This document shows, one piece after another, positions 7,337 through 16,250 of a DNA stretch of 64,000 nucleotides. Source of the stretch: Oscillospiraceae bacterium. GTDB lineage: Bacteria; Bacillota; Clostridia; Oscillospirales; Oscillospiraceae. The notes beneath the pieces were generated by a model. It did no database searches. It was given only the letters and a program-made list of their open reading frames with translations, and had not been told where the DNA came from. The translations under genes and the position numbers were made by a program. Within the stretch, counting starts at the first letter, position 1. Each line of letters begins with the position of its first letter. The DNA is taken from positions 1-64,000 of the forward strand of contig SVKV01000002.1 of NCBI GenBank assembly GCA_015068305.1. Reading direction: 5' to 3'.

Positions 7337-9823
7337 ATGAAGATCAAATACAATGTGACGGGAATGACCTGTGCGGCCTGCTCCGCCAGGGTGGAAAAAG
7401 TGGCCAATGGGGTTACCGGTGTGGAAAAGGCAGAGGTGAATCTGCTGGCCGGCACCATGGTGGTGGATGCGGCGGATGAAACGGTGACCCAGGCAATCAT
7501 CAAGGCCGTATCCGATGCGGGCTACGGCGCATCGGTGGCCGGTGAAAAGAAAAAAACGGAGGAGCCTGCCAAACAGGAGGATGCTCTGAAGGAAATGAAG
7601 GTCCGCATAATCGGTTCCGGTATTTTCCTGGTGATTCTGATGTATTTCACCATGGGCCATATGATCGGGCTCCCTGCTCCTCATTGGTATCACGGAGCCG
7701 AAAATGCTCTGGTTGCGGCACTGCTGCAGTTTTTCCTGACGCTGCCGGCGGTCTATCTGAACCGGGCCTATTATTTCAAGGGCTTTAAATCCCTCTGGCA
7801 CCGCAGCCCCAATATGGACTCTTTGATCGCGGTGGGTTCCTCTGCGGCGCTGATCTACGGCGTGGCGGCGCTGTTCATGATGGCCAATGCCATGGGTGAA
7901 GGGGACTGGGAGACGGTTTCTCACTACGCAAGCAACCTCTATTTTGAATCTGCGGCCATGATTCTGACGCTGATCACCCTGGGTAAATTCCTGGAGACCC
8001 GGGCAAAGGGCAAGACTGGCGATGCCATCCGCAAGCTCATGGACTTAAGCCCTAAGACCGCCCATGTGATCCGGGACGGTGTGGAAAGGGAAGTTCCGGT
8101 GGAAGAAGTCCGTGTGGGCGATGTGATCGCGGTTCGTTCCGGCGGCAGTATTCCTGTTGACGGTGTTGTGATCAAGGGCCGCGGTGCGGTGGATCAGAGC
8201 GCGCTGACCGGCGAAAGCGTCCCGGTGGAGAAAAAAGTGGGCGATACCGTGGCGGCTGCCACCATCAATACCGAAGGCTACCTGGAATTCCGGGCTGAGA
8301 AGGTGGGCGAGGATACCACCCTTTCCCAGATCATCCACATGGTGGAGGAGGCCGGCGGCTCCAAGGCTCCCATTGCAAGAATGGCAGACAAAATTGCCGG
8401 TATTTTCGTCCCGGTGGTTATGACCATTGCGGCGGTTACCTTTGCAGTATGGATGCTGATCAATGGTGATCTGGAATTTGCCCTGACCAATGCCATTTCC
8501 GTGCTGGTCATTTCCTGTCCCTGTGCCCTGGGCCTGGCAACCCCTGTTGCCATTATGGTGGGTACCGGCCGGGGCGCCGGCATGGGCGTGCTGTTTAAGA
8601 ATGCAGAATCTCTTGAAAATCTGCACCGGATCGATACCGTTGTTCTGGACAAGACCGGAACACTGACCACCGGAAAACCTGCGGTGACCGATGTGATTCC
8701 CAACGGCATTTGTGAAAAGGAACTGCTGCGCCTGGCAGCGGCCCTTGAGAAACACTCCGAGCATCCCTTTGCCAGAGCAATTCTTGCAAAGGCTTCCGGT
8801 ATGGTGATTCCTACGGTAACGGATTTTGAAACCATCCCCGGCCGGGGCGTCAGCGGCACCGTTAAGGGAATCCGCTACTATGGCGGCAATGAAAAGCTGA
8901 TGCGAAGCATTGGTGTGGAAGTGCCTGCCTTTGAAGAACTTGCAAAGCAGGGAAAGACCCCGCTGTATTTTGCCTCGGAGGAAGGCACCTACCTGGGCGC
9001 CATCGCCGCTGCGGATGTTTTGAAGCCCGATTCCCGGGATGCGGTAGCAGCGATGCAGAAACTGCATCTTGACGTGGTGATGTTGACAGGCGATAATAAG
9101 GATGTGGCCCGGGCCATCGGAGCCCAGGCAGGCATCGCCCATGTGATCTCCGATGTACTGCCCGGTGACAAGGCCGGTGCGGTGAAGAAGCTTCAGAGTG
9201 AAGGAAAGCATGTGCTGATGGTGGGAGACGGCATCAACGATGCCCCGGCACTGGTGACGGCCGACGTGGGCATGGCCATTGGAGCAGGCACCGACATTGC
9301 CATGGAGTCTGCCGATGTGGTGCTGATGAGCGGCTCTCTGGGGGCTGTTGCCGACGCGGTGCGCCTGAGCAAGGCAACCATCCGGAACATCAAGGAGAAT
9401 CTGTTCTGGGCATTTTTCTACAACTGTCTGGGTATCCCTGTGGCCGCCGGTGTGCTGGCACCCATCGGAATTACCCTGAGCCCCATGCTGGGCGCTGCTG
9501 CCATGAGCTTTTCCAGCGTCTTCGTGGTGAGCAATGCCCTGCGGCTGCGCTTTTTCAAAGCTGAAAGAAAAGAAATTCCGGCAGAAGTTTCTGCCAAACC
9601 CGAAATTTTAGAGGAGGAACCCAATATGGAAACTGTTATCAAGGTCAACGGCATGATGTGCACCCACTGCAAGGCAAGAGTGGAGAAGGTCTGCAAGGCT
9701 GTCCCCGGTACTGTGGATGCTGTGGTGGACCTGCAGGCAAAGACCGTCACCGTCACAGGTTCTGCCGATGTTGCCGCGCTGAAGCAGGCAATTACTGATG
9801 CTGACTACGAAGTTGTGGAGTAA
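7337..9823 (+). CDS. copA: Copper-exporting P-type ATPase with C-terminal CopZ-like domain
   Basis: 828 residues. In order: an N-terminal heavy-metal-associated domain with the GMTCAAC metal site (residues 9-15), eight membrane helices, the CPC ion channel motif (SCPCALG, about residue 392), the phosphorylated aspartate in DKTGTLT (about 438), HP in KHSEHPFA, and GDGINDAPAL. This is a P1B-1 pump for Cu(I) or Ag(I). After the last helix an Ala/Glu linker leads into a second metal-binding domain (VNGMMCTHC, about 772-778) at the C-terminus, where most CopA have none. ATG 7337 has AAAGGAG upstream; the open frame further upstream is not used. Confidence 0.93.
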   Translation: MKIKYNVTGMTCAACSARVEKVANGVTGVEKAEVNLLAGTMVVDAADETVTQAIIKAVSDAGYGASVAGEKKKTEEPAKQEDALKEMKVRIIGSGIFLVILMYFTMGHMIGLPAPHWYHGAENALVAALLQFFLTLPAVYLNRAYYFKGFKSLWHRSPNMDSLIAVGSSAALIYGVAALFMMANAMGEGDWETVSHYASNLYFESAAMILTLITLGKFLETRAKGKTGDAIRKLMDLSPKTAHVIRDGVEREVPVEEVRVGDVIAVRSGGSIPVDGVVIKGRGAVDQSALTGESVPVEKKVGDTVAAATINTEGYLEFRAEKVGEDTTLSQIIHMVEEAGGSKAPIARMADKIAGIFVPVVMTIAAVTFAVWMLINGDLEFALTNAISVLVISCPCALGLATPVAIMVGTGRGAGMGVLFKNAESLENLHRIDTVVLDKTGTLTTGKPAVTDVIPNGICEKELLRLAAALEKHSEHPFARAILAKASGMVIPTVTDFETIPGRGVSGTVKGIRYYGGNEKLMRSIGVEVPAFEELAKQGKTPLYFASEEGTYLGAIAAADVLKPDSRDAVAAMQKLHLDVVMLTGDNKDVARAIGAQAGIAHVISDVLPGDKAGAVKKLQSEGKHVLMVGDGINDAPALVTADVGMAIGAGTDIAMESADVVLMSGSLGAVADAVRLSKATIRNIKENLFWAFFYNCLGIPVAAGVLAPIGITLSPMLGAAAMSFSSVFVVSNALRLRFFKAERKEIPAEVSAKPEILEEEPNMETVIKVNGMMCTHCKARVEKVCKAVPGTVDAVVDLQAKTVTVTGSADVAALKQAITDADYEVVE
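9611..9823 (+). other. Internal ribosome site and in-frame start giving a free CopZ-like chaperone
   Basis: Inside copA, GAGGAGG (9611-9617) precedes an in-frame ATG (9626) at normal spacing. Initiation there would make a 65-residue protein that is exactly one heavy-metal-associated domain with GMMCTHC, the size and form of the copper chaperone CopZ. This suggests either fusion of once separate copA and copZ, or dual output from one gene. Use of the internal start is inferred. Confidence 0.5.
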
Positions 9824-9827
9824 TCCC

Positions 9828-10745
9828 ATGAGAACGGATTTTTACTATGATTCTCTGGGCGGCGGAAAAATCCATGCATGCCGCTGGATCCCCAATGGGG
9901 AAATCAAGGCCGTGGTTCAGATCGTCCACGGCATTGCTGAATATGCCCAGCGTTATGACGATTTTGCACAGTTTCTGAATACCCGGGGTATTCTGGTGGT
10001 GGCTGAGGATCACATGGGCCACGGTAAGTCCATCTGCGATGCAACGCCTCAGGGCTGCTTTGCAGGAGGCTGGCATACGGCTGTAAAGGATACCTACCGG
10101 CTGCTGAAAAATACCATGGAGGAATTTTCGGGCGTGCCCTTTATCCTGTTCGGGCATTCCATGGGCTCTTTCATGGCCCGGACCATTCTGGCCCGGCATC
10201 CGAACAGCGGCATTTCCGGTGCCATTATCTGCGGTACTGCCTGGATGCCCAATGCTGTGATCGGTGCCGGTAAGGCAGTTGCCAATCTGATCTGCAAAAA
10301 GGACGGGGAACAGAATCCCAGCGCATTTCTGCAGAAAATGATGTTCGGAAGCTACAACAGCAAGGTGGAGCATCCCAGAACTGCCTCCGACTGGCTGAGC
10401 CGGGACAGCAGAATCGTGGATGCATACGAAGCGGATCCTTTGTGCGGTTTTGTGCCCTCTGCGGGCCTGGTGCGGGATATGATGACGGGACTTCAGTATA
10501 TCCAGGATCCCAAGAACTTAAATGCCATGAAGAAGGACCTGCCTGTTTATTTCATCGCCGGCGGAGATGACCCTGTGGGCGGCTATGGCGCAGGTGTAAA
10601 GCAGGCAGCCGAGGAATTTAAAAAGCACGGCATGACCCAGGTGGATCTGAAGATCTACCCCCTGTGCCGCCATGAGATCCACAATGAGATCAATAAGCAG
10701 GAAGTTTACGAAGACTTGGCTTCCTGGATTGAGAAAATTAATTAA
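9828..10745 (+). CDS. Alpha/beta hydrolase (serine aminopeptidase S33 / monoacylglycerol-lipase-like)
   Basis: 305 residues, cytoplasmic. The oxyanion region is VQIVHGIAEYAQRYDDFAQFL, with EDHMGHGKS matching the D-x-x-G-x-G-x-S of lysophospholipases. The nucleophile elbow is GHSMGS. The acid lies near GGDDPVGGYG and the catalytic His near YPLCRHEIHNEI. The likely substrate is a mono-acyl lipid, by family resemblance only. ATG 9828 is 4 bases past the copA stop, so it is probably cotranscribed with copA; a link to copper is not evident. Confidence 0.85.
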   Translation: MRTDFYYDSLGGGKIHACRWIPNGEIKAVVQIVHGIAEYAQRYDDFAQFLNTRGILVVAEDHMGHGKSICDATPQGCFAGGWHTAVKDTYRLLKNTMEEFSGVPFILFGHSMGSFMARTILARHPNSGISGAIICGTAWMPNAVIGAGKAVANLICKKDGEQNPSAFLQKMMFGSYNSKVEHPRTASDWLSRDSRIVDAYEADPLCGFVPSAGLVRDMMTGLQYIQDPKNLNAMKKDLPVYFIAGGDDPVGGYGAGVKQAAEEFKKHGMTQVDLKIYPLCRHEIHNEINKQEVYEDLASWIEKIN

Positions 10746-10808
10746 GTCCGATTTAATGGACTGATAAGCTGATAGAATACAGCCAGAAAGCAAAAGGAGT
10801 GGATGGTT

Positions 10809-10937
10809 ATGTATTCTATCAGATATGTAAGAGGCCATGTTCAGGTGTATGACAGAAACGGAGTATTCCTGTTTTCTGCGGACAATGAACGGGAAGCCAG
10901 AGAGGAACTGCGCGACTATGAGGAATTTGCGGCTTGA
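10809..10937 (+). CDS. Small conserved-looking protein overlapping truA
   Basis: A 42-residue frame with AAAGGAG 8-14 bases before its ATG. It begins MYSIRYVRGHVQVYDRNG and ends EELRDYEEFAA: a short beta-rich N-terminus followed by a charged helix, with no signal or membrane segment. Its last 20 bases overlap the start of truA in another frame, so truA may be translated by coupling to it. I do not recognise a named family. Clean codon use, a good ribosome site and exact overlap make it likely real. Confidence 0.65.
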   Translation: MYSIRYVRGHVQVYDRNGVFLFSADNEREAREELRDYEEFAA

Positions 10938-11652
10938 TATCTGCTATGACGGCACCCGGTACCGGGGCTGGCAGCGGCTGAAAGGTGAGGATAATACCAT
11001 ACAGGGAAAGCTGGAAACGGCCTTGTCCCGGATTCTGGGGGAGCCAATCGAGATTTCCGGTTCCGGCCGCACCGATGCCGGCGTCCACGCAAGGGGGCAG
11101 GTGGCTAATTTCCACTGCGAAAGCGCCATGCCTGCCCAGGAGATTCTGACGCAGCTGCGCAGGTATCTGCCGGAGGATATCGGGATCTGCTCCTGCAAGG
11201 ACTGCTCCGACCGGTTCCATGCCCGGCTGAATGCCAGGGAAAAGACTTACCGGTACCGGATCTGGAATTCCGATATGCCCTGCGTTTTTGACCGGCGGTT
11301 TGTGACGGTGATGCCCGAACAGCTGGACGTGAATGCCATGCAGGCAGCGGCCCGGCATTTTCTGGGTGAGCATGATTTTGCCGCCTTCTGCGGTAACCCG
11401 AAGTTCAAAAAATCCACGGTCCGGTTCATCCGGTCTCTGGAAGTGGAGCGGGTGGGCGAAGAAATCCGGATTACCGTTACCGGAAACGGCTTTCTGCACA
11501 ATATGGTCCGCATTATGGTCGGCACACTGATTGAAGTGGGCAGGGGGGAGCGGTCTGCTGACAGCATCCCGGCGCTCTTTGGCGGTAAGCGGGCGGAGGC
11601 AGGCTTTCTGGTGCCGCCCCAGGGACTGTGCTTAATGGAGGTATACTATTGA
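10918..11652 (+). CDS. truA: tRNA pseudouridine(38-40) synthase TruA
   Basis: TruA converts uridines 38-40 of the anticodon arm to pseudouridine. The 244 residues begin RLDICYDGTRYRGWQ, carry the catalytic aspartate in SGRTDAGVHARGQVANF, then FHARLNAREKTYRYRI and GNGFLHNMVRIMVGTLIEVG. The open frame extends back to 10837, but ATG 10918 places the family start correctly and lies inside the upstream small gene. The stop overlaps the TTG start of the next gene. Confidence 0.95.
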   Translation: MRNLRLDICYDGTRYRGWQRLKGEDNTIQGKLETALSRILGEPIEISGSGRTDAGVHARGQVANFHCESAMPAQEILTQLRRYLPEDIGICSCKDCSDRFHARLNAREKTYRYRIWNSDMPCVFDRRFVTVMPEQLDVNAMQAAARHFLGEHDFAAFCGNPKFKKSTVRFIRSLEVERVGEEIRITVTGNGFLHNMVRIMVGTLIEVGRGERSADSIPALFGGKRAEAGFLVPPQGLCLMEVYY

Positions 11653-11990
11653 ACATTCAGATTTTCGGAAAATCCAAATGCTTCGACACCAAGAAGGCGG
11701 AGCGCTGGTTCAAGGAGCGGCGGATCAAGTATCAGTCCATTGACCTGGTAAAATACGGCATGTCCGGCAAGGAATTTGACAGTGTCCTCCGGGCCGTGGG
11801 CGGTGTGGACAATCTCATCGACTGGAACGGCAAGAGCCAGGAAATCACCAATATGAAGTACATGGATGACCGCATCGCCAAGGAGGACAAGCTCTTTGAC
11901 GATCCCGGTTTGATGAAGACGCCCGTTGTACGAAACGGCAAGCAGGCAACTGTCGGTTTCTGCCCGGAAATCTGGGCCACCTGGGAATAA
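11649..11990 (+). CDS. Spx/ArsC-family thioredoxin-fold protein
   Basis: 113 residues from TTG 11649, chosen because GGAGGT (11637-11642) is at ideal distance and the TTGA overlaps the truA stop. The fold marks are IQIFGKSKCFDTKKAERWF, with a single redox Cys where arsenate reductases have C-x5-R, and the cis-proline stretch MKTPVVRNGKQATVGF. It could be a regulator like Spx or a reductase acting with a partner thiol. No CxxC is present, so Spx-type RNA polymerase redox control by disulfide is unlikely. Function open. Confidence 0.8.
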   Translation: MNIQIFGKSKCFDTKKAERWFKERRIKYQSIDLVKYGMSGKEFDSVLRAVGGVDNLIDWNGKSQEITNMKYMDDRIAKEDKLFDDPGLMKTPVVRNGKQATVGFCPEIWATWE

Positions 11991-12002
11991 CATCTTAACA
12001 AG

Positions 12003-12037
12003 AGGCAGTTTCTGTTGAAGGAACTGCCTTTTTCCTT
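12003..12037 (+). terminator. Terminator after the Spx/ArsC-like gene
   Basis: AGGCAGTT (12003-12010) and AACTGCCT (12022-12029) form a stem followed by TTTTCCTTTCTT. It separates this operon from the cysS leader. Confidence 0.75.
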
Positions 12038-12044
12038 TCTTCCC

Positions 12045-12074
12045 TTGACAAAAACCCATGAGAAATGGTAATAT
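12045..12074 (+). promoter_or_regulatory. Promoter of the cysS T-box operon
   Basis: TTGACA (12045-12050), an 18-base spacer and TAATAT (12069-12074), just upstream of the T-box stem I. Confidence 0.75.
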
Positions 12075-12079
12075 ACTTG

Positions 12080-12280
12080 TGTTGCGATGAACGGAAAGAG
12101 TAGCGCAATTCAACCCTTCAGAGAGCCGGGGCCATCGGCTGGAAGCCCGGGCAGGGAAGAGGCGTGAAGGTGCGTCCGGGAGCGGCAAATTCCATATCAA
12201 GCGATAAATGAGAGTGGAACCGCGAGTATGTTTTACCCGCCTCTTATGCCTGTGTTGGCATAGGAGGCGTTTTTATTTCA
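12080..12280 (+). promoter_or_regulatory. T-box riboswitch leader, cysteine type
   Basis: The leader starts with the conserved GATGAACGGAAAGAGTA region of stem I and has the T-box sequence AGTGGAACCGCG (12213-12224), which pairs with the CCA end of uncharged tRNA. It ends in a terminator: CGCCTCTTATGCC (12238-12250) against GGCATAGGAGGCG (12257-12269), then a T-run. A TGC triplet in the 3' side of stem I (12171-12173) is the probable specifier, matching tRNA-Cys and the cysS gene below. Low charging of tRNA-Cys should open the operon cysS-polA-rimI-tsaD. It fills most of the 316-base gene-free gap. Confidence 0.93.
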
Positions 12281-12306
12281 TATATTAACAGTTGGAGGAA
12301 TTCAAT

Positions 12307-13722
12307 ATGTATCTTTATAACTCTGTTTCCCATAAGAAGGAACTGTTCGTTCCCAAGAATCCCGACCTAGTGAAGATGTATACCTGCGGTCCTACGGTGT
12401 ATCACTATGCCCACATCGGCAACCTGCGCACCTACATCATGGAGGACGTGCTGGAAAAGAGCCTGCGCTACCTGGGCTACAATGTCAAGCGGGTCATGAA
12501 CATTACCGACGTGGGTCACCTGGCCAGTGATGCCGACACCGGCGAAGACAAGATGCTCAAGGGTGCCAAGCGGGAGAATAAGTCCGTTATGGATATTGCC
12601 CGCTACTACACCGAGGCCTTCAAGGCAGACTGCGAAAAGCTGAATATCAAGTGGCCCGATGTGGTGGAGCCTGCCACCAACTGCATCGACGAGTATATCC
12701 ACATGGTGTCTACCCTGCTGGAGAAGGGCAATGCCTATTTTGCCGGCGGCAACGTCTATTTTGATACTTCCACTCTGAATAAGTACTATGTCTTCAACGA
12801 CCATGACGAGGAAGACCTGGACGTGGGTGTCCGGGAAGGCGTCGAGGAAGACACCAACAAGCGCAACAAGAATGACTTCGTTCTGTGGTTTACCAAGTCT
12901 AAGTTTGAAGACCAGGCCCTGAAGTGGGACTCCCCCTGGGGCGTGGGCTATCCCGGCTGGCACATTGAGTGCTCCTGCATTTCTATGAAGCACCTGGGCG
13001 AGGATCTGGATATCCATGCCGGCGGCATTGACAATGCGTTCCCCCACCACACCAATGAGATTGCCCAGAGTGAGAGCTACCTGGGCCACGAGTGGTGCAA
13101 GTACTGGTTCCATGTCCACCATCTGAACACCAACGACGGCAAGATGTCCAAGTCCAAGGGTGAATTCCTCACGGTTTCCCTGCTGGAAAAGAAGGGCTAT
13201 GATCCCATGGCTTACCGCCTCTTCTGCCTCCAGAGCCACTACCGCCGGAACCTGGTCTTCAGCTGGGAGAACCTGGACAATGCGGTGACCGCCTACGACA
13301 AGCTGATTGCCAAGATCGCCACCTTCAAGAATGAAGGTGAAGTGGATACTGACGCCTTCAATAAGCTGAAGGAGCGTTTTGTGAACGCGCTGAACGGCGA
13401 CCTGAATACCTCTCTGGCTGTTACCGCCGTTTATGATGTACTGAAGGCCAAGTGCAATGATGCCACCAAGCTGGCAGCCCTGGCCGATTTTGACAAGGTG
13501 CTGAGTCTGAATCTGATCGAAGCCGCTAATGCTCTTGCAAAGAAGCAGGCCCAGGAGGAAGCAGCCAATGCCGATCCCGAGATCGATGCACTGGTGGCTG
13601 CAAGAACTGAAGCCAAGAAGGCAAAGAACTGGGCAGAGGCTGACCGGATCCGGGACGAACTGAAGGCCCGCGGCATCGAAATCATCGACACCCCCCAGGG
13701 TACCAAGTGGAGAAAAGTATGA
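12307..13722 (+). CDS. cysS: Cysteine-tRNA ligase
   Basis: CysRS charges tRNA-Cys with cysteine. The 471-residue class I enzyme shows the zinc/cysteine-binding CGPTVY near residue 28, the HIGH-type YAHIGNLRTY, GWHIECSCIS with further zinc ligands, HHTNEIAQSE, and KMSKSKGEF. The C-terminus has the usual helical DALR-like region and ends with the RIRDELKARGIEI motif. ATG 12307 has GGAGG nine bases upstream; an upstream ATG at 12292 lies in the ribosome site and is rejected. The stop overlaps the polA start (ATGA). Confidence 0.96.
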   Translation: MYLYNSVSHKKELFVPKNPDLVKMYTCGPTVYHYAHIGNLRTYIMEDVLEKSLRYLGYNVKRVMNITDVGHLASDADTGEDKMLKGAKRENKSVMDIARYYTEAFKADCEKLNIKWPDVVEPATNCIDEYIHMVSTLLEKGNAYFAGGNVYFDTSTLNKYYVFNDHDEEDLDVGVREGVEEDTNKRNKNDFVLWFTKSKFEDQALKWDSPWGVGYPGWHIECSCISMKHLGEDLDIHAGGIDNAFPHHTNEIAQSESYLGHEWCKYWFHVHHLNTNDGKMSKSKGEFLTVSLLEKKGYDPMAYRLFCLQSHYRRNLVFSWENLDNAVTAYDKLIAKIATFKNEGEVDTDAFNKLKERFVNALNGDLNTSLAVTAVYDVLKAKCNDATKLAALADFDKVLSLNLIEAANALAKKQAQEEAANADPEIDALVAARTEAKKAKNWAEADRIRDELKARGIEIIDTPQGTKWRKV

Positions 13723-16250
13723 AATTAATGATCCTTGATGGCAACTCTGTCATCAACCGGGCCTATTTCGGTGTCAGACCTCTGACCACCCGGGATGGCC
13801 TCTATACCCATGCCATCTACGGATTTCTGAACATCCTGGAGAAAATGGAGAAGGAAGAGCAGCCGGATGCCATCTGTGTTGCCTTCGACCTCCACGGACC
13901 TACCTTCCGTCACCTCAAGTATGACGGTTATAAGGCTACCCGTCACGGAATGCCCGAAGAACTGGCCATGCAGATGCCGGTGATGAAGGATGTGCTCCGG
14001 GCCATGAACATTCCCATCTATGAATGCCAGGGCTGGGAAGCCGATGATGTCATCGGCACCGTGGGCAAAATCTGCTCCAATAACGGCTGGGAGTGTGTGG
14101 TTATCACCGGTGACCGGGACTCCTTACAGCTGATCGATGAAAATGTCCACATCAAGCTGGTGATTTCCAAGCCCGGCCAGACCACAGCCACGCTTTACAC
14201 GGAGGAGAAGTTCCGGGAGGAGTATGGCTTCGAGCCCAGAAAGCTGATCGATCTGAAGGCGCTGATGGGTGATTCCTCTGACAATATCCCCGGCGTCAAG
14301 GGCATCGGCGAAAAGACCGCCAAGAATCTGCTGATGAAATTCGGCAGCCTGGACGGTGTCTATGAGAACCTGGACGATGCTATTATCAAGCCCAAAATGC
14401 GGGAAAACCTGACGACCTATAAGGACAATGCCTATCTTTCCTATGATCTGGCAACCATTGTCCCCGAGGCTCCCATCGATTTTGAGCCGAAGGATGCCAT
14501 CGTTATGCCCTATAACCGGCCGGCGCTGTATGATCTTTTCCAGCGCCTGGAGTTTGTCCGGCTCATCGATAAGTATGGCCTCCGGGGTGCGGAATTGGAA
14601 AAGCCCAAGGCAGAAAAGAAAATGGCGGCCCTGCCCCGGTGCGACGAAATGCCCGCAGAGGGTCTGGACTGTGCGGTATATATTGCCGAAGACGGCACCC
14701 TGGGCGTTGCCTGGGAAAAGGGTGTTTGTACCCTTACCCCCATGGAGGTACAGATGGCATGCGACTGTTTGCTGGGCCGCATGAACTGCATCTGCCATGA
14801 TATGAAATCTACCATGCACCGGCTGGATGAACTGGGCCTGTGCTACGGAAAGTTTACCTTTGATACGGCCCTTGCCGCCTATGATCTGAACCCCTCCCAG
14901 TCCGATTATCCCGTTTCCAAGCTGGCAACCACCTTCCTGGGCTCTTCTGTGGAAGATGGGGATGCTGCGGCCTGCGCGGAAGCTTTGTGGCAGCTGCGGC
15001 CTGTGCTGGAGGAAGAACTGGAAAAGCAGGGGATGACCAAACTCTATCAGGAAATCGAACTGCCTCTGTGCGATGTGCTCTACCGGATGGAGTGCCTGGG
15101 CATCGATATTGATAAGCAGCAGCTGATTGCCTTCGGCGAGATGCTTACCGCACGGATCGACGAATGCGAAAAGCTGATTTATTCCTATTCGGAAGAACCC
15201 TTCAATATCAACTCCACCAAACAGCTGGGAGAGCTGCTCTTTGTCAAGCTGGGGCTGCCTCCTGTGAAGAAGACCAAGACCGGATATTCCACCAATGCGG
15301 ATGTGCTGGAGAAGCTGAAGAACAAGCACCCGATCATTCCGGCCATTATGGACTACCGGATGCTCACCAAGCTCAAATCCACCTATGCGGAAGGACTTCT
15401 GAAACAGATCGGAGAGGATGGCCGGATCCACACCACCTTCCAGAATCTTGTGACGGCCACCGGCCGCCTGTCCTCTACGGAGCCGAACCTTCAGAACATC
15501 CCGGTCCGAACCGATCTGGGCGCCGAGATCCGGAAAATGTTCATCCCCAAGCCCGGCTGCGTGCTCATTGATGCGGACTACAGCCAGATCGAACTGCGGG
15601 TGCTGGCCCATATCGCAAATGACGAGAATATGTGCCGGGCCTTCCGGGAAGGTATGGATATCCACACGGTGACTGCTTCCCAGGTTTTCGGCGTGACTGC
15701 GGAGGAAGTTACCTCCCTCCAGCGCCGCCATGCCAAGGCTGTCAATTTCGGCATTGTCTACGGTATTTCCGAGTTCTCCCTGTCTGAAGACATCGGTGTC
15801 ACCCGCTGGGAGGCCAAGGAATACATTGAAAGCTACCTGGCCAATTACCGGGGCGTGAAGGACTATATGAAAAATGTGGTGGCGGAGGCCCGGGAACGGG
15901 GCTATACCGAAACCATGTTTGGCCGCCGCCGGTATATCCCGGAGCTCAAGTCCAGCAATTTCAATGTCAGAAGCGGTGCGGAGCGAATGACGCTGAATAC
16001 CCCTATCCAGGGAACGGCAGCGGATCTGATCAAGCTGGCTATGATCAAGGTGGACAGGGCCCTGTCCGAAAAGTTCCCGGAAGCAAAACTGCTGCTGCAG
16101 GTCCACGACGAACTGATCGTGGAGTGCCCGGAGGAAATCGCCGGGGATGTTGCGAAGCTGGTAAGCTGTGAGATGGAGCAGGTGGCGCAGCTGAATGTAC
16201 CTCTGACCGCAGAAGCAAAAATCGGAAAGAGCTGGTTTGAAGCAAAATGA
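13719..16250 (+). CDS. polA: DNA polymerase I
   Basis: 843 residues. An N-terminal 5'-3' exonuclease (LMILDGNSVINRAYFG; the GDRDSLQLI and DSSDNIPGVKGIGEKTA metal sites) is followed by a 3'-5' exonuclease-like domain lacking the acidic DEDD residues, so probably without proofreading as in many Firmicutes. The polymerase domain has motif A IDADYSQIELR (about 617), motif B RRHAKAVNFGIVYG (about 668) and motif C VHDELIVE (about 794). It fills gaps in repair and removes RNA primers. It is translationally coupled to cysS and overlaps rimI by 4 bases. Confidence 0.96.
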   Translation: MKLMILDGNSVINRAYFGVRPLTTRDGLYTHAIYGFLNILEKMEKEEQPDAICVAFDLHGPTFRHLKYDGYKATRHGMPEELAMQMPVMKDVLRAMNIPIYECQGWEADDVIGTVGKICSNNGWECVVITGDRDSLQLIDENVHIKLVISKPGQTTATLYTEEKFREEYGFEPRKLIDLKALMGDSSDNIPGVKGIGEKTAKNLLMKFGSLDGVYENLDDAIIKPKMRENLTTYKDNAYLSYDLATIVPEAPIDFEPKDAIVMPYNRPALYDLFQRLEFVRLIDKYGLRGAELEKPKAEKKMAALPRCDEMPAEGLDCAVYIAEDGTLGVAWEKGVCTLTPMEVQMACDCLLGRMNCICHDMKSTMHRLDELGLCYGKFTFDTALAAYDLNPSQSDYPVSKLATTFLGSSVEDGDAAACAEALWQLRPVLEEELEKQGMTKLYQEIELPLCDVLYRMECLGIDIDKQQLIAFGEMLTARIDECEKLIYSYSEEPFNINSTKQLGELLFVKLGLPPVKKTKTGYSTNADVLEKLKNKHPIIPAIMDYRMLTKLKSTYAEGLLKQIGEDGRIHTTFQNLVTATGRLSSTEPNLQNIPVRTDLGAEIRKMFIPKPGCVLIDADYSQIELRVLAHIANDENMCRAFREGMDIHTVTASQVFGVTAEEVTSLQRRHAKAVNFGIVYGISEFSLSEDIGVTRWEAKEYIESYLANYRGVKDYMKNVVAEARERGYTETMFGRRRYIPELKSSNFNVRSGAERMTLNTPIQGTAADLIKLAMIKVDRALSEKFPEAKLLLQVHDELIVECPEEIAGDVAKLVSCEMEQVAQLNVPLTAEAKIGKSWFEAK

